Of a DNA stretch of 64,000 nt, positions 26,329 to 35,314 are shown one piece after another. A program made the translations under genes and the position numbers. The stretch comes from Halomicroarcula saliterrae. Lineage in GTDB: Archaea > Halobacteriota > Halobacteria > Halobacteriales > Haloarculaceae. The stretch spans positions 62,001 to 126,000 of the forward strand of contig NZ_JAMQON010000005.1 of the NCBI RefSeq assembly GCF_031624395.1, written 5' to 3'. Under the pieces are notes generated by a model, which ran no database searches, was not told where the DNA came from, and saw only the letters and a list, made by a program, of their open reading frames with translations. How positions within the stretch are numbered: position 1 is the stretch's first letter; every line of letters begins with the position of its first letter.

Positions 26329-26680
26329 ACTGTATCTTTTCGACACCGTAATTTCTCTGTTAAGGTCTCTTACCTCGACAGCGGCGTGTCACGATGTCCC
26401 GGCTAGAGCGCGGGATGGCTCGTCCGGAATCGGTCTGCTCCGGCGGGCCCAATAACCGGTCGGCAATATAACGCGCAGACGATGTTCCGGATGAAGGTAC
26501 CGACCGGTGGTTCGTCGATTGCGAGCAGGACGGCTTCGCGTTCACTGAACCAAATCAGACGAGAGTAACTAATCCGGCCCCCTAAATTGCCAAACGTTGC
26601 TATCACCGGATCCGTATTACATAAGCGCGAGAAGGGTGCTAACAGGTGTTTAGTAGCTATGGCCCCGAGATACGGTTGCA
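26329..26680. other. Intergenic stretch with no convincing gene
   Basis: About 350 bases between two miniprotein genes. A minus-strand frame (26403-26681) is open but has an unusual composition, no promoter and no recognisable family. I see no repeat, hairpin terminator or RNA gene. Confidence 0.4.
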
Positions 26681-26815
26681 ATGTGTCACTGTTTCAGCGA
26701 CCTGAGCGAGATGAGCGAGGCAGAGCGAACCGAACTAGTCGAGGAACACTCGACGGACGAACTTCGAGCGGAGTACTCCCCTGAAGAACTAGAGACGCTG
26801 GGTGTCACTGCCTGA
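26681..26815 (+). CDS. Small acidic hypothetical protein
   Basis: 44 residues from ATG 26681 (MCHCFSDLSEMSEAERTELV), ending at TGA 26815. The N-terminus has a CHC motif; the rest is acidic and helical. The composition strongly fits a haloarchaeal gene. It sits tail-to-tail with the cbiL gene. Start at the internal ATG (residue 11) would drop the CHC motif. Function unknown. Confidence 0.45.
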   Translation: MCHCFSDLSEMSEAERTELVEEHSTDELRAEYSPEELETLGVTA

Positions 26816-26828
26816 GACGGACTGTTCC

Positions 26829-27494
26829 TCACTCGGATTTCGATACGGACCGTTTCTCGGCGTACGCCAGCGTGTAGTAGTCCCGATCAGCTACGTCCTC
26901 GGGGTCACTGGTGACGAGCGGCGCTTCTTCGTCCATGAACAGGCGCCGACCGAACGTCACGTCGTATCCTGCTGTCGTTAGTTTCTCGTGAGTCGTGGGC
27001 GCGTCGGTGACTTTGAACAGAATCAACCGGTCGGGCCCGACTGGCGCCGCGCCGTCCGTCGCTTCCCGCAGCGTCAGTTCCGCGCCGGCCTCGATATCGA
27101 CACCGAGGACAGCGGCGAACGCCGTCACGCTGCTGACGCCGGGGACAACCTCGATGTCGACGCCGGGATGGTTGTTGCGAAGGGTCCGGCGCAGGTGGCC
27201 GAACGTCGAGTAGATGCAGGGGTCACCGAGCGTGACGAAGGCCACGTCGCCGTCACGCGCTCGTGGCGCCACCTCCGCAGCGGCCGTCTTCCAGGCCGCT
27301 TTCAGTTCTTCCGGGTCAGTCGTCATCGGGAAGTCCAGATCACCCAGCTTCGATTCGGGGACGTACTCGGCGGCGACGCGCCGCGAGAGCCGACCCGGCG
27401 AGTAGACGACGTCGACCGATTCGAGCCGGCGCCGACCGCGAACCGTGAGCAGGTCGGTCGCACCCGGTCCCAGCCCGATTCCGTAGAGTGTCAT
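26829..27494 (-). CDS. cbiL: Cobalt-factor II (precorrin-2) C20-methyltransferase
   Basis: 221 residues, a SAM-dependent tetrapyrrole methylase. The start is set at MTLYGIGLGPGATDLLTVRG, whose GLGPG loop is the family signature; a longer frame is rejected. Other family motifs are VTLGDPCIYSTFGHL and VVPGVSSVTAFAAVLG. It methylates C20 of cobalt-factor II in anaerobic cobalamin synthesis (CbiL). It is the last gene of an operon with SufU, MoaB and two COG0523 proteins, which links metal handling with cofactor assembly. It overlaps the upstream gene by four bases. Confidence 0.88.
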   Translation of the reverse strand: MTLYGIGLGPGATDLLTVRGRRRLESVDVVYSPGRLSRRVAAEYVPESKLGDLDFPMTTDPEELKAAWKTAAAEVAPRARDGDVAFVTLGDPCIYSTFGHLRRTLRNNHPGVDIEVVPGVSSVTAFAAVLGVDIEAGAELTLREATDGAAPVGPDRLILFKVTDAPTTHEKLTTAGYDVTFGRRLFMDEEAPLVTSDPEDVADRDYYTLAYAEKRSVSKSE

Positions 27495-27880
27495 TCGTCG
27501 TCCTCGTAGCTCTCGACGCCGTCCTGAACCACTTTTTCCGCGAGCACGGCACACGGGACGCGCATCGGCGTCGGCTCGATTCCCAGAAGGTCGAGGGCGT
27601 CCTCCCGGTCGAGGTCACGAACCTTCGAGAGCGTCATTCCCGGGAGTTCCTCCGCAAGCAGGCTCGCGCTCGCAATGCTGATAGCACAGCCCTCTCCGGT
27701 AAATGCGACCTCGTCGATCGTTTCACCGTCCTCGGCGAGTCTGAGGTCGAACGTGAGTTCGTCGCCACAGGAACTGTTCTCGCCAGTGTGCGAGAAGGTA
27801 ACCGACGAGAGACGGCCCCACCTTCGAGGATTGCGGTAGTGATCCAGGATTACCTCCTGGTACATACTGGAACCCTGCAT
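27491..27880 (-). CDS. sufU: SufU/IscU-like iron-sulfur cluster scaffold
   Basis: 129 residues. The three cluster-ligand Cys of the IscU fold are present: SSCGDELTF, GEGCAISIASAS and RVPCAVLAEK. The Asp after the first Cys is conserved. The N-terminus MYQEVILDHYRNPRRWG is the family's opening. It builds or carries Fe-S clusters (or zinc-modulated SufU chemistry). It lies between moaB and cbiL, an uncommon neighbourhood for sufU. ATG 27880 or the internal ATG six residues later may start. Confidence 0.88.
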   Translation of the reverse strand: MQGSSMYQEVILDHYRNPRRWGRLSSVTFSHTGENSSCGDELTFDLRLAEDGETIDEVAFTGEGCAISIASASLLAEELPGMTLSKVRDLDREDALDLLGIEPTPMRVPCAVLAEKVVQDGVESYEDDE

Positions 27881-28453
27881 CTACGCCACCTCGTGTCGCG
27901 TTGCAAGTCCAGCGAGGTGGGGTGCCTCCTCGGTTATCAGCTCGGTTGTCGCGAGTGACACGGCGTTCTCACTCCCTGGCAGGACGAACACCGGAATGTC
28001 ACGGGCAATGCCTGCCGTCGCACGCGTCGAGACAATCCGACTCCCCACTTCGTCCCAGGAAAGCCAGCGAAAGGCTTCGCCAAAGCCGGGTAGTTCCCGG
28101 TCGAAGAGTTCCCCAACCGCGTCGGGGGTTACGTCGTCGGCGGTCACGCCCGTCCCGCCGGTTGTCACGACGACGTCCACGTCCGGCCGGTCCAGACAAT
28201 CGCTAACGGCGGTCTTGATGCCGACGTAGTCGTCTGGGACCAGCGTCCGAGCCGTAACGACGTGGCCCGCCTCGACGAGGATACGGGCAATAGCGTCGCC
28301 GCTGGGGTCCGGCGGTGCCATTTCGACTGTCCCACCACGAGAGGAGGAGACGGTTACGATGGCGACACCGAGCGGGTCCAGCACGTCGTGCCCGTCGGCA
28401 TCGCTCGCGCGTCGGTCCTCGAGCGGCGGCAGTTCCCGACGGTTTGCAATCAT
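27881..28453 (-). CDS. moaB: MoaB/Mog-family molybdopterin biosynthesis protein
   Basis: 190 residues. The MoaB/Mog domain motifs are visible: VAIVTVSSSRG, VTTGGTGVTADDVTPDAV (substrate-binding GGTG) and the C-terminal FVLPGSENAVSLATTELITEE. It adenylylates molybdopterin before metal insertion (MoaB acts as Mog in archaea). An N-terminal about 28-residue charged extension precedes the domain. The stop is adjacent to the next gene's start, in the operon 30971-26829. Confidence 0.85.
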   Translation of the reverse strand: MIANRRELPPLEDRRASDADGHDVLDPLGVAIVTVSSSRGGTVEMAPPDPSGDAIARILVEAGHVVTARTLVPDDYVGIKTAVSDCLDRPDVDVVVTTGGTGVTADDVTPDAVGELFDRELPGFGEAFRWLSWDEVGSRIVSTRATAGIARDIPVFVLPGSENAVSLATTELITEEAPHLAGLATRHEVA

Positions 28454-29754
28454 TGGGCATCACCAACCACGAGCCGCTGTTGCATGGGGGGTTTCGACCA
28501 GTCCATCGTCCCCGGGAACGGATTGTCGAACACCTCCCAGTCCTCGTCCATCGCGTCAGCGTCGACGAGACAGTCGTCGAGCCCGTCGACAATGGCGGAT
28601 TCGTCCATTCCGGCACCGATGAAGACGAGTTTCGTTTCGCGGTCGCCCCACTCGTCGTCCCACTGGATATCGGACCGCGATTCGCGGTAGGAGGCCTGTC
28701 GAGGCTCCGGGAGCGTCGCTGCCCATCGGCCGTTGACGTCGACGTGAATCTCCGTCCCGGCCTGGCTCATGTCCAGTGCGAACCGCTCGCGACCGGCGAC
28801 CCACATGTGGCCTTTCGACCGGACGACGGTCTCGGGGAACGAGTCGAGCCAAGCGCGAAACCGCTCGGGATGGAGCGGTCGCCGGCGCTCGTAGATGAAC
28901 GAATCGACACCGAACTCCTCGGGCGGGTGTAGATGGTCGTGTTCGTCGTCGTGGTCGTGGCCGTGTTCGTCGTGGTCGTGACCGTGACTGTCGGCGTCAT
29001 GCTGATGTGACTCATGGTCCCCACCAGTCTCGTGGTCGGGCGAGAGGGCCTGCTTCCATCGGGAGGCGTAGCTTGCCTCGTTCCGGTCGAACAGACCGGT
29101 TCCGAGGACCCGCTCCGGGTCGACAGCGCTGTTGGCAGTGCCGACGATGTCGATGTCGGGATGCAGCGTCCGGAGGACGCGTTCGACGGCCCGTCGTTCC
29201 TCATCGGAGACGAGGTCACACTTGTTGAGCACGAGCACGTCACAGAACTCGACCTGTTCGGCGAGGAGATCGGAGAGTGGACGTGCGTCGTCGTCAGTCG
29301 ACTTTATCGGGTCGCCGCGGACGAACGCCCGGTGGAACTGCGCGGCATCGACGACGGTGACGGTCGTGTCGAGGTCGTACAGCGTGGAGGCACGCGCCGG
29401 TTCGAGGAACCGCTGTGCGATCGGGACGGGGTCGCTGATTCCCGACGCTTCGATGACCAGGTGGTCGAACTCGGCGTCGAAGGCGAGCCGGCGCAGCTCC
29501 TGGTCGAGCTCGTTCTGGAGCCCACAGCAGATGCAGCCGTTCGAGAGCTCCGTGATGCCGTCGTCGTCCATCGAGAGTTCGGAGCCGTTCTCGATGAGCT
29601 CGGCGTCGACGTTCATCTCGCCGACGTCGTTGACGAGCACCGCGATATCGTATCTGTCGCCGCCCACAGTCAGGAGGTGGTTCAACAGTGTCGTCTTGCC
29701 GGCACCGAGCCCACCGCTCAGGATGGTGACCGGCGGCTGGTCGTCGATGCTCAT
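28450..29754 (-). CDS. COG0523/CobW-family GTPase, metal chaperone with His-rich linker
   Basis: 434 residues. The GTPase motifs are G1 GGLGAGKTTLL, the family metal site GCICCGL (CxCC), and G4 NKCDLV. Between the G domain and CobW C-terminal domain is a His/Asp-rich linker (GGDHESHQHDADSHGHDHD and following), an obvious metal-buffering segment. The C-terminal domain contains FIYERRRPLHPERFRAWLDS. It should deliver a divalent metal (Ni, Co or Zn) to a target enzyme, driven by GTP. Adjacent genes for SufU, MoaB and CbiL and NikR favour Ni/Co. It overlaps its neighbour by one base. Confidence 0.9.
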   Translation of the reverse strand: MSIDDQPPVTILSGGLGAGKTTLLNHLLTVGGDRYDIAVLVNDVGEMNVDAELIENGSELSMDDDGITELSNGCICCGLQNELDQELRRLAFDAEFDHLVIEASGISDPVPIAQRFLEPARASTLYDLDTTVTVVDAAQFHRAFVRGDPIKSTDDDARPLSDLLAEQVEFCDVLVLNKCDLVSDEERRAVERVLRTLHPDIDIVGTANSAVDPERVLGTGLFDRNEASYASRWKQALSPDHETGGDHESHQHDADSHGHDHDEHGHDHDDEHDHLHPPEEFGVDSFIYERRRPLHPERFRAWLDSFPETVVRSKGHMWVAGRERFALDMSQAGTEIHVDVNGRWAATLPEPRQASYRESRSDIQWDDEWGDRETKLVFIGAGMDESAIVDGLDDCLVDADAMDEDWEVFDNPFPGTMDWSKPPMQQRLVVGDAQ

Positions 29755-30971
29755 CAGTCGTCGGCCAGGGCCAGTTCGCGCTGGTCGTCCGGGCTGAACG
29801 GGTCGGGATACGCGTCCCAGTCCTCGTCCATCTCCGCCTCCGACAGGACACAGTCGTCCAGCCGGTCGGTCAGCGTCTCCTGGTCGAACTCACGGCCGAT
29901 GAAGACGAGTTCGGTCCCGCGGTCGCCCCACTGGTCGTCCCAGTCCTCTTTGATTCCGGGTCGAGCAGCGAAGTATCGCTCCTGCTCGGCTTCCGGAAGC
30001 GTCGCGAGCCACGTTCCCTTCGGCCCGGCACGGACGGACTGGCCCGCTTTGTCGAGGCCCATCGCGACGTCCTCGCGACCAGCCGACCAGAAGAAGCCTT
30101 TGGCGCGAACGACACCGTCCGGGAGGTCGGCGAACAATCGGGCGATTCGCTCCGGGTGGAACGGTCGGTCGGCGTCGAAAATGAACGAGGTGACGCCGTG
30201 TTCGTCGGCGGCCGACTCGTGGTGGTGACCGTGCTGGAGTTCTCGCTTCCAGCCGGCCGACTGACTGGCCTCGTCGAAATCGAACCGACCCGTGGCCAGT
30301 ATCTCCGTCGGGTCGACTGCGCCGTGTTTCGTCCGGAGTATCTTCGCCCGGGGCTGGAGCGCCTGTAGGACTGCCTCCATCTCGTCCAGTTCCTCGTCGG
30401 GAACGAGGTCGCACTTGTTGAGCAGGAGAACGTCACAGAACTCGATCTGGTCCATCAACGCCTCCTCGGGGACACGATTGCCCTGCGGTTCGATGTCGTC
30501 GTCGGTGAGCGCCTGGCCCGAGTCGAAGCCCTGCCAGAAACTGTGTGCGTCGACGACGCTGACCATCGTGTCGAGTTCGTAGACGCCCGTTGGGTCGAAC
30601 TCCGCGTCCTCGAACCCGCGAGCGAACGTCTGGGCCACCGGGATGGGTTCGCTGATACCCGAAGACTCGACGAGCAGATAGTCGAAGTCCCGCTGGTCGG
30701 CCAGCCGGCCCACCTCGTCCAGCATGTCGCCCCGCAGGCGACAGCAGATGCAGCCGTTCGACATCTCGATTATCTCCTCGTCGCTCTGAGAGAGTTCGGA
30801 CTCGCGCTCGACGAACTCCGCGTCGACGTTCACCTCACCCATATCGTTGACCAGGACGGCGGCGTTCAGTTCCTGTTCGGTGGTGAGTACGTGGTTGAGC
30901 GTCGTCGTCTTGCCAGCACCGAGACTGCCGCTCAGAATCGTCACCGGAATCGGGGTGTTGCTCGAAGCCAT
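29754..30971 (-). CDS. COG0523/CobW-family GTPase, second copy without the long His linker
   Basis: 405 residues, paralogous to 28450-29754. It has G1 GSLGAGKTTTL, the GCICCRL metal motif, G4 NKCDLVPDEE and the C-terminal domain with FIFDADRPFHPERIARLFAD. Only a short HGHHHES linker remains, so the copies probably differ in metal affinity or client. It is first in the minus-strand operon and starts 99 bases from the divergent NikR gene at 31070, with an A+T-rich shared region. Confidence 0.9.
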   Translation of the reverse strand: MASSNTPIPVTILSGSLGAGKTTTLNHVLTTEQELNAAVLVNDMGEVNVDAEFVERESELSQSDEEIIEMSNGCICCRLRGDMLDEVGRLADQRDFDYLLVESSGISEPIPVAQTFARGFEDAEFDPTGVYELDTMVSVVDAHSFWQGFDSGQALTDDDIEPQGNRVPEEALMDQIEFCDVLLLNKCDLVPDEELDEMEAVLQALQPRAKILRTKHGAVDPTEILATGRFDFDEASQSAGWKRELQHGHHHESAADEHGVTSFIFDADRPFHPERIARLFADLPDGVVRAKGFFWSAGREDVAMGLDKAGQSVRAGPKGTWLATLPEAEQERYFAARPGIKEDWDDQWGDRGTELVFIGREFDQETLTDRLDDCVLSEAEMDEDWDAYPDPFSPDDQRELALADD

Positions 30972-31069
30972 ATCCGAGTTATGAATCTACTAGACTAAAA
31001 TACTAATTATTATGCTAAACCCGTTTCAGACATAATAGCAATTATCAAAATAGGGTTCTTATTTAGTGT

Positions 31070-31498
31070 ATGAGCATTGTGAGCATCTCGATGCCCGAGG
31101 CGCTACTTGACCGCCTCGACACGTTCGCCGACGAGCACGGATACAGCGGTCGCAGTGAAGTCTTCCGAGAAGCCTCACGGACACTGCTCGGAGAGTTTCA
31201 GCAGGGAGCTACCGACGGCAGTACCCACTCCTGCACGGTGACAGCAGTGTTCGACTACGGCCAGTCAGCAGTGCAACAGCAGCTGACTGGGATACGACAC
31301 GAGAACGGCGACATCGTCTCTGGAACGACGCACGCGCACGTCAGTGACGAGTACTGTGTCGAGTTGTTCGTGCTCAGGGGAACTACTGAGGAGATAGCCG
31401 GGTTCGTCAATTCGGTTCGCGCGGTGCCCGACGTGCGGACGGTCGAGTACTCGATACTCCCGCTCGGTGTCGAGCTCTCCGAGCAAGCCCTTCAGTAG
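31070..31498 (+). CDS. nikR: NikR-family nickel-responsive regulator (copy A)
   Basis: 142 residues. The N-terminal ribbon-helix-helix is MSIVSISMPEALLDRLD then GYSGRSEVFREASRTLL. The ACT-like C-domain carries the canonical nickel ligands: His77, His88, His90 and Cys96 (IRHENG, THAHVSDEYC). It is divergent from the COG0523 operon and closest to it, so it may control that operon and itself. Start ATG at 31070. Confidence 0.9.
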   Translation: MSIVSISMPEALLDRLDTFADEHGYSGRSEVFREASRTLLGEFQQGATDGSTHSCTVTAVFDYGQSAVQQQLTGIRHENGDIVSGTTHAHVSDEYCVELFVLRGTTEEIAGFVNSVRAVPDVRTVEYSILPLGVELSEQALQ

Positions 31499-31655
31499 AG
31501 TACGGTCAGCGTGCCATAGAGAGGTTCCGAATCCTGAACCTTACGGCCAAACGGGTCAATACTGGCGTGCCCGATACAGACGAGTGGAGTCAGCACCGGA
31601 GATTTATATCTCATATGACGGGTGATTTAAACTTCCGTCATGTACCGGCCACACG

Positions 31656-32159
31656 ATGAGAATCCGCGAGACAGTGCTCGGATACATTCCCATTGTACTC
31701 ATGCTTGGTGGGGCGATACTGTACTTCGTTCCAGCCACCTGGGTCGAACTACCCATAGAAACAAGCACCCTCGGAATGGCCCTGTTTGCACTCGGTGGGG
31801 TGCTGTTGTACGCCGGTTGGTACGACAGGTTCGACATCGAACCAGACACGAGTGCGGATGAAACCACATACAGGTTCGACGCCGAGTCAGACACGATTGG
31901 GGATGACACCACATCTCCTGCTCAAACGACTGGATATCTGGCTACGGTAGGCAATTACGGCTCTTGGATACTCGTCTCGATCGGCGCTGCACTAAGTTGG
32001 GGACAAATACGTAACCCAGATAAAGTGGGTCTGGTGGACAGGGCACCGCTCGAACTACCCTGGGGGGAACAACCGGTGGTTGGGTTTGTATTTATACTAG
32101 CCGGATTAGCGCTGTTCGTTCTCATCCATATAGCAATCCCATTTTTCCAGGGCGATTAG
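31656..32159 (+). CDS. Hypothetical membrane protein with internal tandem repeat
   Basis: 167 residues with four hydrophobic segments (about 7-25, 33-50, 92-112, 138-160). Between the second and third lies a cytoplasmic or external loop formed by a 15-residue tandem repeat (RFDIEPDTSADETTY and RFDAESDTIGDDTTS). No family recognised; it has haloarchaeal DUF-like character. It has an A+T-rich promoter and lies alone between two NikR-type genes. Confidence 0.65.
   Translation: MRIRETVLGYIPIVLMLGGAILYFVPATWVELPIETSTLGMALFALGGVLLYAGWYDRFDIEPDTSADETTYRFDAESDTIGDDTTSPAQTTGYLATVGNYGSWILVSIGAALSWGQIRNPDKVGLVDRAPLELPWGEQPVVGFVFILAGLALFVLIHIAIPFFQGD
31826..31915 (+). repeat. 45-bp tandem duplication within a coding region
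   Basis: CAGGTTCGACATCGAACCAG... at 31826-31870 and CAGGTTCGACGCCGAGTCAG... at 31871-31915 are two 45-bp units with about 80% identity. They are in phase, so the loop of the membrane protein at 31656 is expanded by 15 residues. Confidence 0.7.
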
Positions 32160-32399
32160 TACGCGATACCGCGTTGACTGTTCAGACTGGCTGCCACAGA
32201 GCGCGCGAACGGTTCTATGATAGGCTGCCTCCGTTTCACGGGTTCTGTGCGAGATACGCGCTGTGTATCTTGGACGGATATCGAAACATCCCTCTGAATT
32301 GGTAGAAACTCTGTTGGTCAATACGTAGGCCTATCGAGCAACCAACTCAATCAGCTATCGACGAAAGAATCCCGTGAGCCTACGATACGGTGTACGGCG

Positions 32400-32789
32400 T
32401 CAGTGTTCGGCGAGCAGCATCAGTTTGACCCGACTCACGGCATCGAAATCGCGGAGACGATAGGTGAGCCGCCGAACACGCTCGGCTGGACCACGACAGA
32501 ACACCGTCTCGAGGCACCACTCGCCCTCGTGAATGTGGTTAGTCGTCGTGATGACGTCCTGGAACTGGTGTTGCACGTCGTGGACGTCCTCGATGACGGC
32601 CTCGTGGGTGTAATCGAACGCGATGACGACCACGACGTCGCCCTCGATATCTTCGAGTCGTGTGTGGGCCTCGATGTATTCCTGCATCGCTTCACGAACG
32701 CCACGTGAGCGGGAGTCGAGCCCTTCGGACTGCCACGTGTCGTCGAATTCGTCGAGAAGCCCATCGGGGATGTTGAGACTAGTGCGCAT
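32400..32789 (-). CDS. NikR-like ribbon-helix-helix regulator (divergent copy B)
   Basis: 129 residues. The RHH region is MRTSLNIPDGLLDEFDD and SRSRGVREAMQEYIE. The ACT-like part retains potential ligands His74, His85, His87 and Cys92 (VQHQF, NHIHEGEWC), but the distance from the HxH motif to the Cys is one residue shorter than in copies A and D, and the fold is about 12 residues shorter overall. It may sense another metal. It is transcribed away from the CbiMNQO operon, separated from it by the DUF1405-like gene. Confidence 0.75.
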   Translation of the reverse strand: MRTSLNIPDGLLDEFDDTWQSEGLDSRSRGVREAMQEYIEAHTRLEDIEGDVVVVIAFDYTHEAVIEDVHDVQHQFQDVITTTNHIHEGEWCLETVFCRGPAERVRRLTYRLRDFDAVSRVKLMLLAEH

Positions 32790-32927
32790 CAGATGCTAAT
32801 ATGTTTTGTAGATATGTGAATCATTGGTAATCACATCAAATAATTTGTTTCATAGAGCGTAACTACTGTCCCACAGAATCCACGTCTGGCGGTCGACGGG
32901 GCGGTCCGTCGTCGATTAGAAACTCAG

Positions 32928-33650
32928 TTAGCCGTTAGCACGGCCCTTCTGTCGGCTAATAGCCACTGTCAGCGCTGTTGCGACAATCGTGAGCGTCACC
33001 GCGCCGGCGGCGGCGATCTCGTGTTCAGGCGAGACGTGTCGCACCGTTCCGTTCACAATCGGTTCGACTGGCAACAGGGTGTGATGTGGGGTCCCGACAA
33101 TCGGGACGAAGTAGTCGACGAGGTCGTTGAACCCGTACCACAGCAGGGCAACGAGAATCGCCCGACCGGGAAAGTCGCTGTAGCGATAGATAACGAACGC
33201 CTGGACGGCCATGCCCAGATGCGAGACGAACAGGAAGGCGTACATCGCGCCCGAGGCGAGCTGTGGCCCGAGTAGCAGTGCTACCGGCGGTGGTGCTGCG
33301 ACTGTCGCCAGAAACGCGTCGTGAAACACCGTGAGAACGTACGGCGTCCAGAGGCCGAGTTTGATGCAGCCCAAAAACGCCAGCACGTTCAGATATTCGT
33401 TCGGCCGCCCGAGTTTGTACAATGCCAGAGAGCAGGCGATGAACAACGTCGCTGTGGGGCTATCGGGGACGACGGGCCATGCGACGACTGGTTCGAGTCG
33501 GAACTGCGGGAGATAGTACCAGAAGCCAAACGCCGTCCCCACGAGATTGATCGCGACGATTACCCACGCGTACCGAAGTGCGACCGTCTCGACCCGCTCG
33601 GGAAGCGGTGCGAGATAGCGCGGCAGTCCCTTAGTCGTCTCCGCTGCCAT
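32928..33650 (-). CDS. DUF1405-like membrane protein
   Basis: 240 residues with six or seven hydrophobic helices and conserved-looking His/Trp positions (FGFWYYLPQF, FLFVSHLGMAVQAF and YGFNDLVDYFVPIVG). I recognise it as DUF1405 type, a family of unknown function found near cobalt/nickel transport genes in haloarchaea. Its start ATG at 33650 overlaps the end of the CbiO gene by 20 bases. It is the last gene of the ECF operon and might be an accessory transporter subunit. Confidence 0.7.
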   Translation of the reverse strand: MAAETTKGLPRYLAPLPERVETVALRYAWVIVAINLVGTAFGFWYYLPQFRLEPVVAWPVVPDSPTATLFIACSLALYKLGRPNEYLNVLAFLGCIKLGLWTPYVLTVFHDAFLATVAAPPPVALLLGPQLASGAMYAFLFVSHLGMAVQAFVIYRYSDFPGRAILVALLWYGFNDLVDYFVPIVGTPHHTLLPVEPIVNGTVRHVSPEHEIAAAGAVTLTIVATALTVAISRQKGRANG

Positions 33651-34503
33651 CGATAGATTGTATCGGTTCCGAATCAGCAGTGCCGTCCGTGAGCAGTGCG
33701 ACGAGTTCCGATTCGGTCACTGGCCGGGCGCTCCCGTCGAGCCCGACATCCCGAGCGACACGGACTGGACTCGGCGGGTGGAGGTTCGCGCTCGTCAACA
33801 GCGCGTCGTCGTAGAACACCTCCTGAGGTGTGCCGCTCCCGACGACGTTGCCGTCGGCCATCACACAGACACGGTCGGCGACTTCGGCGGCGAAGTCGAG
33901 GTCGTGGGTCGACAGGACGACGCTGATACCGTCCTGGTGGATTTGTCGAACACGGTCGGCGACCAGTCGCGACCGTTCGGGGTCGAGTCCGGCGAGTGGC
34001 TCGTCCAGCACGATGACGCTGGGTTCGAGGACGAGCACGCCGGCGAGGCCGATGAGTCGTTTCTCGCCGCCGCTCAGGTAGTGTGGGATGCGCTCTTCGA
34101 GGTGTGTCGCGTCGACAGTGGCCAGTGCCTCACGGGCGCGCTGTTTCGCTTCGTCACCGGAAACACCGTAGTTCTGCAGGCCGAACATGACGTCGTCGAG
34201 CACGGTGGGCGCGACGAGTTGGGTGTCGGCGTCCTGAAAGACGAAGCCGACTTCCTTGCGGGCGTGTCCCTTGTTGTCCTCGGTAATCGGCGTGCCGTCG
34301 ACGACCAGTTCGCCGTCGTCGGGGACCAGCGTCGCGTTCAAATGTTCGAGCAGCGTGGACTTCCCTGCGCCGTTGCCGCCGACCAGCGCAACGACTTCGT
34401 CGGCATAGACGCTGAACTCGACATCGTGCATCCCGACGGTTCCGTCGGGGTAGGTGTGGGCCTCACACTGGAGGTCCACGAGCGGGGTGTCCTCTCGGCT
34501 CAC
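33631..34503 (-). CDS. cbiO: ECF cobalt/nickel transporter ATPase CbiO
   Basis: 290 residues. ABC motifs: Walker A GGNGAGKSTLL, signature LSGGEKRLIGLAGVL, Walker B VIVLDEPLAGLD and H-loop STHDLDFAAE. The extended C-terminal tail (about residues 235-290) is specific. It energises CbiMNQ. The order in the minus direction is cbiM, cbiN, cbiQ, cbiO, then the DUF1405-like gene, all overlapping or 0-2 bases apart. Confidence 0.92.
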   Translation of the reverse strand: MSREDTPLVDLQCEAHTYPDGTVGMHDVEFSVYADEVVALVGGNGAGKSTLLEHLNATLVPDDGELVVDGTPITEDNKGHARKEVGFVFQDADTQLVAPTVLDDVMFGLQNYGVSGDEAKQRAREALATVDATHLEERIPHYLSGGEKRLIGLAGVLVLEPSVIVLDEPLAGLDPERSRLVADRVRQIHQDGISVVLSTHDLDFAAEVADRVCVMADGNVVGSGTPQEVFYDDALLTSANLHPPSPVRVARDVGLDGSARPVTESELVALLTDGTADSEPIQSIDGSGDD

Positions 34504-35312
34504 ACTGTCACCCCGTAGACGGCGACTGCACCGTATCCGACTACGGCGACGTAGGCCCCGACGACGACCGCGAGTTCCGACAACGGCGGCCGCGGCACGT
34601 CGCCGTACAGCGTGATGTCACCGTTGTATCCCCGGGATTCCATCGACTTGACGAGCCGTTCGGAGCCCTCGATGGCTGACAGCATCGTCATGCCGAGGAT
34701 GCGCCCGTATAGCCGTTTGTTCGACCAGAACTCAGAGAGGTTCGCCCCGCGGGAGAGGGCGGCTTTCACCAGGTCTTCGAGCGTCTCGATCATGACGAAC
34801 GTGAACCGGTAGGTCAGCAGTGCGATCTGGTCGATAGGTCGGGGAAGCAGCCGTCCGAGCATGTACGCCACGTCGGTGTACTTCGTCGTCATCGACGCCG
34901 TCAGCGTGAACGTGACGACGGTGAGCGACCGGAAGGTGAGCTCCCCGAACAGCGCGAGCCCGGCCCACGTCACCGAGAGTTCGCTGACCGGGGTCGCGAG
35001 CGCACCGCCGACCGGTGTGCCCGGTTCGAGAAAGGCCAGTGGCCCCGCGACGGAGACGATGAACAGCAGCGGCAGGGTGTACCAGCCGACCAGTCGGCCG
35101 AAGGGTAGTCCCGAAATCCCGTAGACGAGGAGAACGGCGCCGTAGAGGCCGGCCAGCAATACAAGTCGGTCAGCCACCGTGACGGCGAGTACGAGCGCGC
35201 CGACGATGCCGACTTTCGTCCACGGGTTGACCCTGTGCAGTGGCCCCTCACGACGCTCGGCGAAAGCCGTGATGAGCCGTGGGTCTGGGACGTGATTCGA
35301 GAGCGTCGTCAC
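34500..35312 (-). CDS. cbiQ: ECF transporter T component CbiQ
   Basis: 270 residues with five or six hydrophobic segments. The two cytoplasmic coupling motifs of ECF T proteins are visible: AALSRGAN and SMESRGYNGD (A/E-S-R-G). The N-terminus (HVPDPRLITAFAERREGPLHRVNPWTK) is typical. It couples CbiO to CbiM/N. Confidence 0.9.
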   Translation of the reverse strand: MTTLSNHVPDPRLITAFAERREGPLHRVNPWTKVGIVGALVLAVTVADRLVLLAGLYGAVLLVYGISGLPFGRLVGWYTLPLLFIVSVAGPLAFLEPGTPVGGALATPVSELSVTWAGLALFGELTFRSLTVVTFTLTASMTTKYTDVAYMLGRLLPRPIDQIALLTYRFTFVMIETLEDLVKAALSRGANLSEFWSNKRLYGRILGMTMLSAIEGSERLVKSMESRGYNGDITLYGDVPRPPLSELAVVVGAYVAVVGYGAVAVYGVTV

Positions 35313-35314
35313 GG

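Noticed and set aside
26403-26681. Minus-strand 92-codon frame
   Set aside because: Unusual Cys/Tyr content, no promoter, no family; probably chance.
29014-30228. A 404-codon plus-strand frame opposite the COG0523 genes
   Set aside because: Antisense shadow; the opposite strand has complete GTPase motifs.
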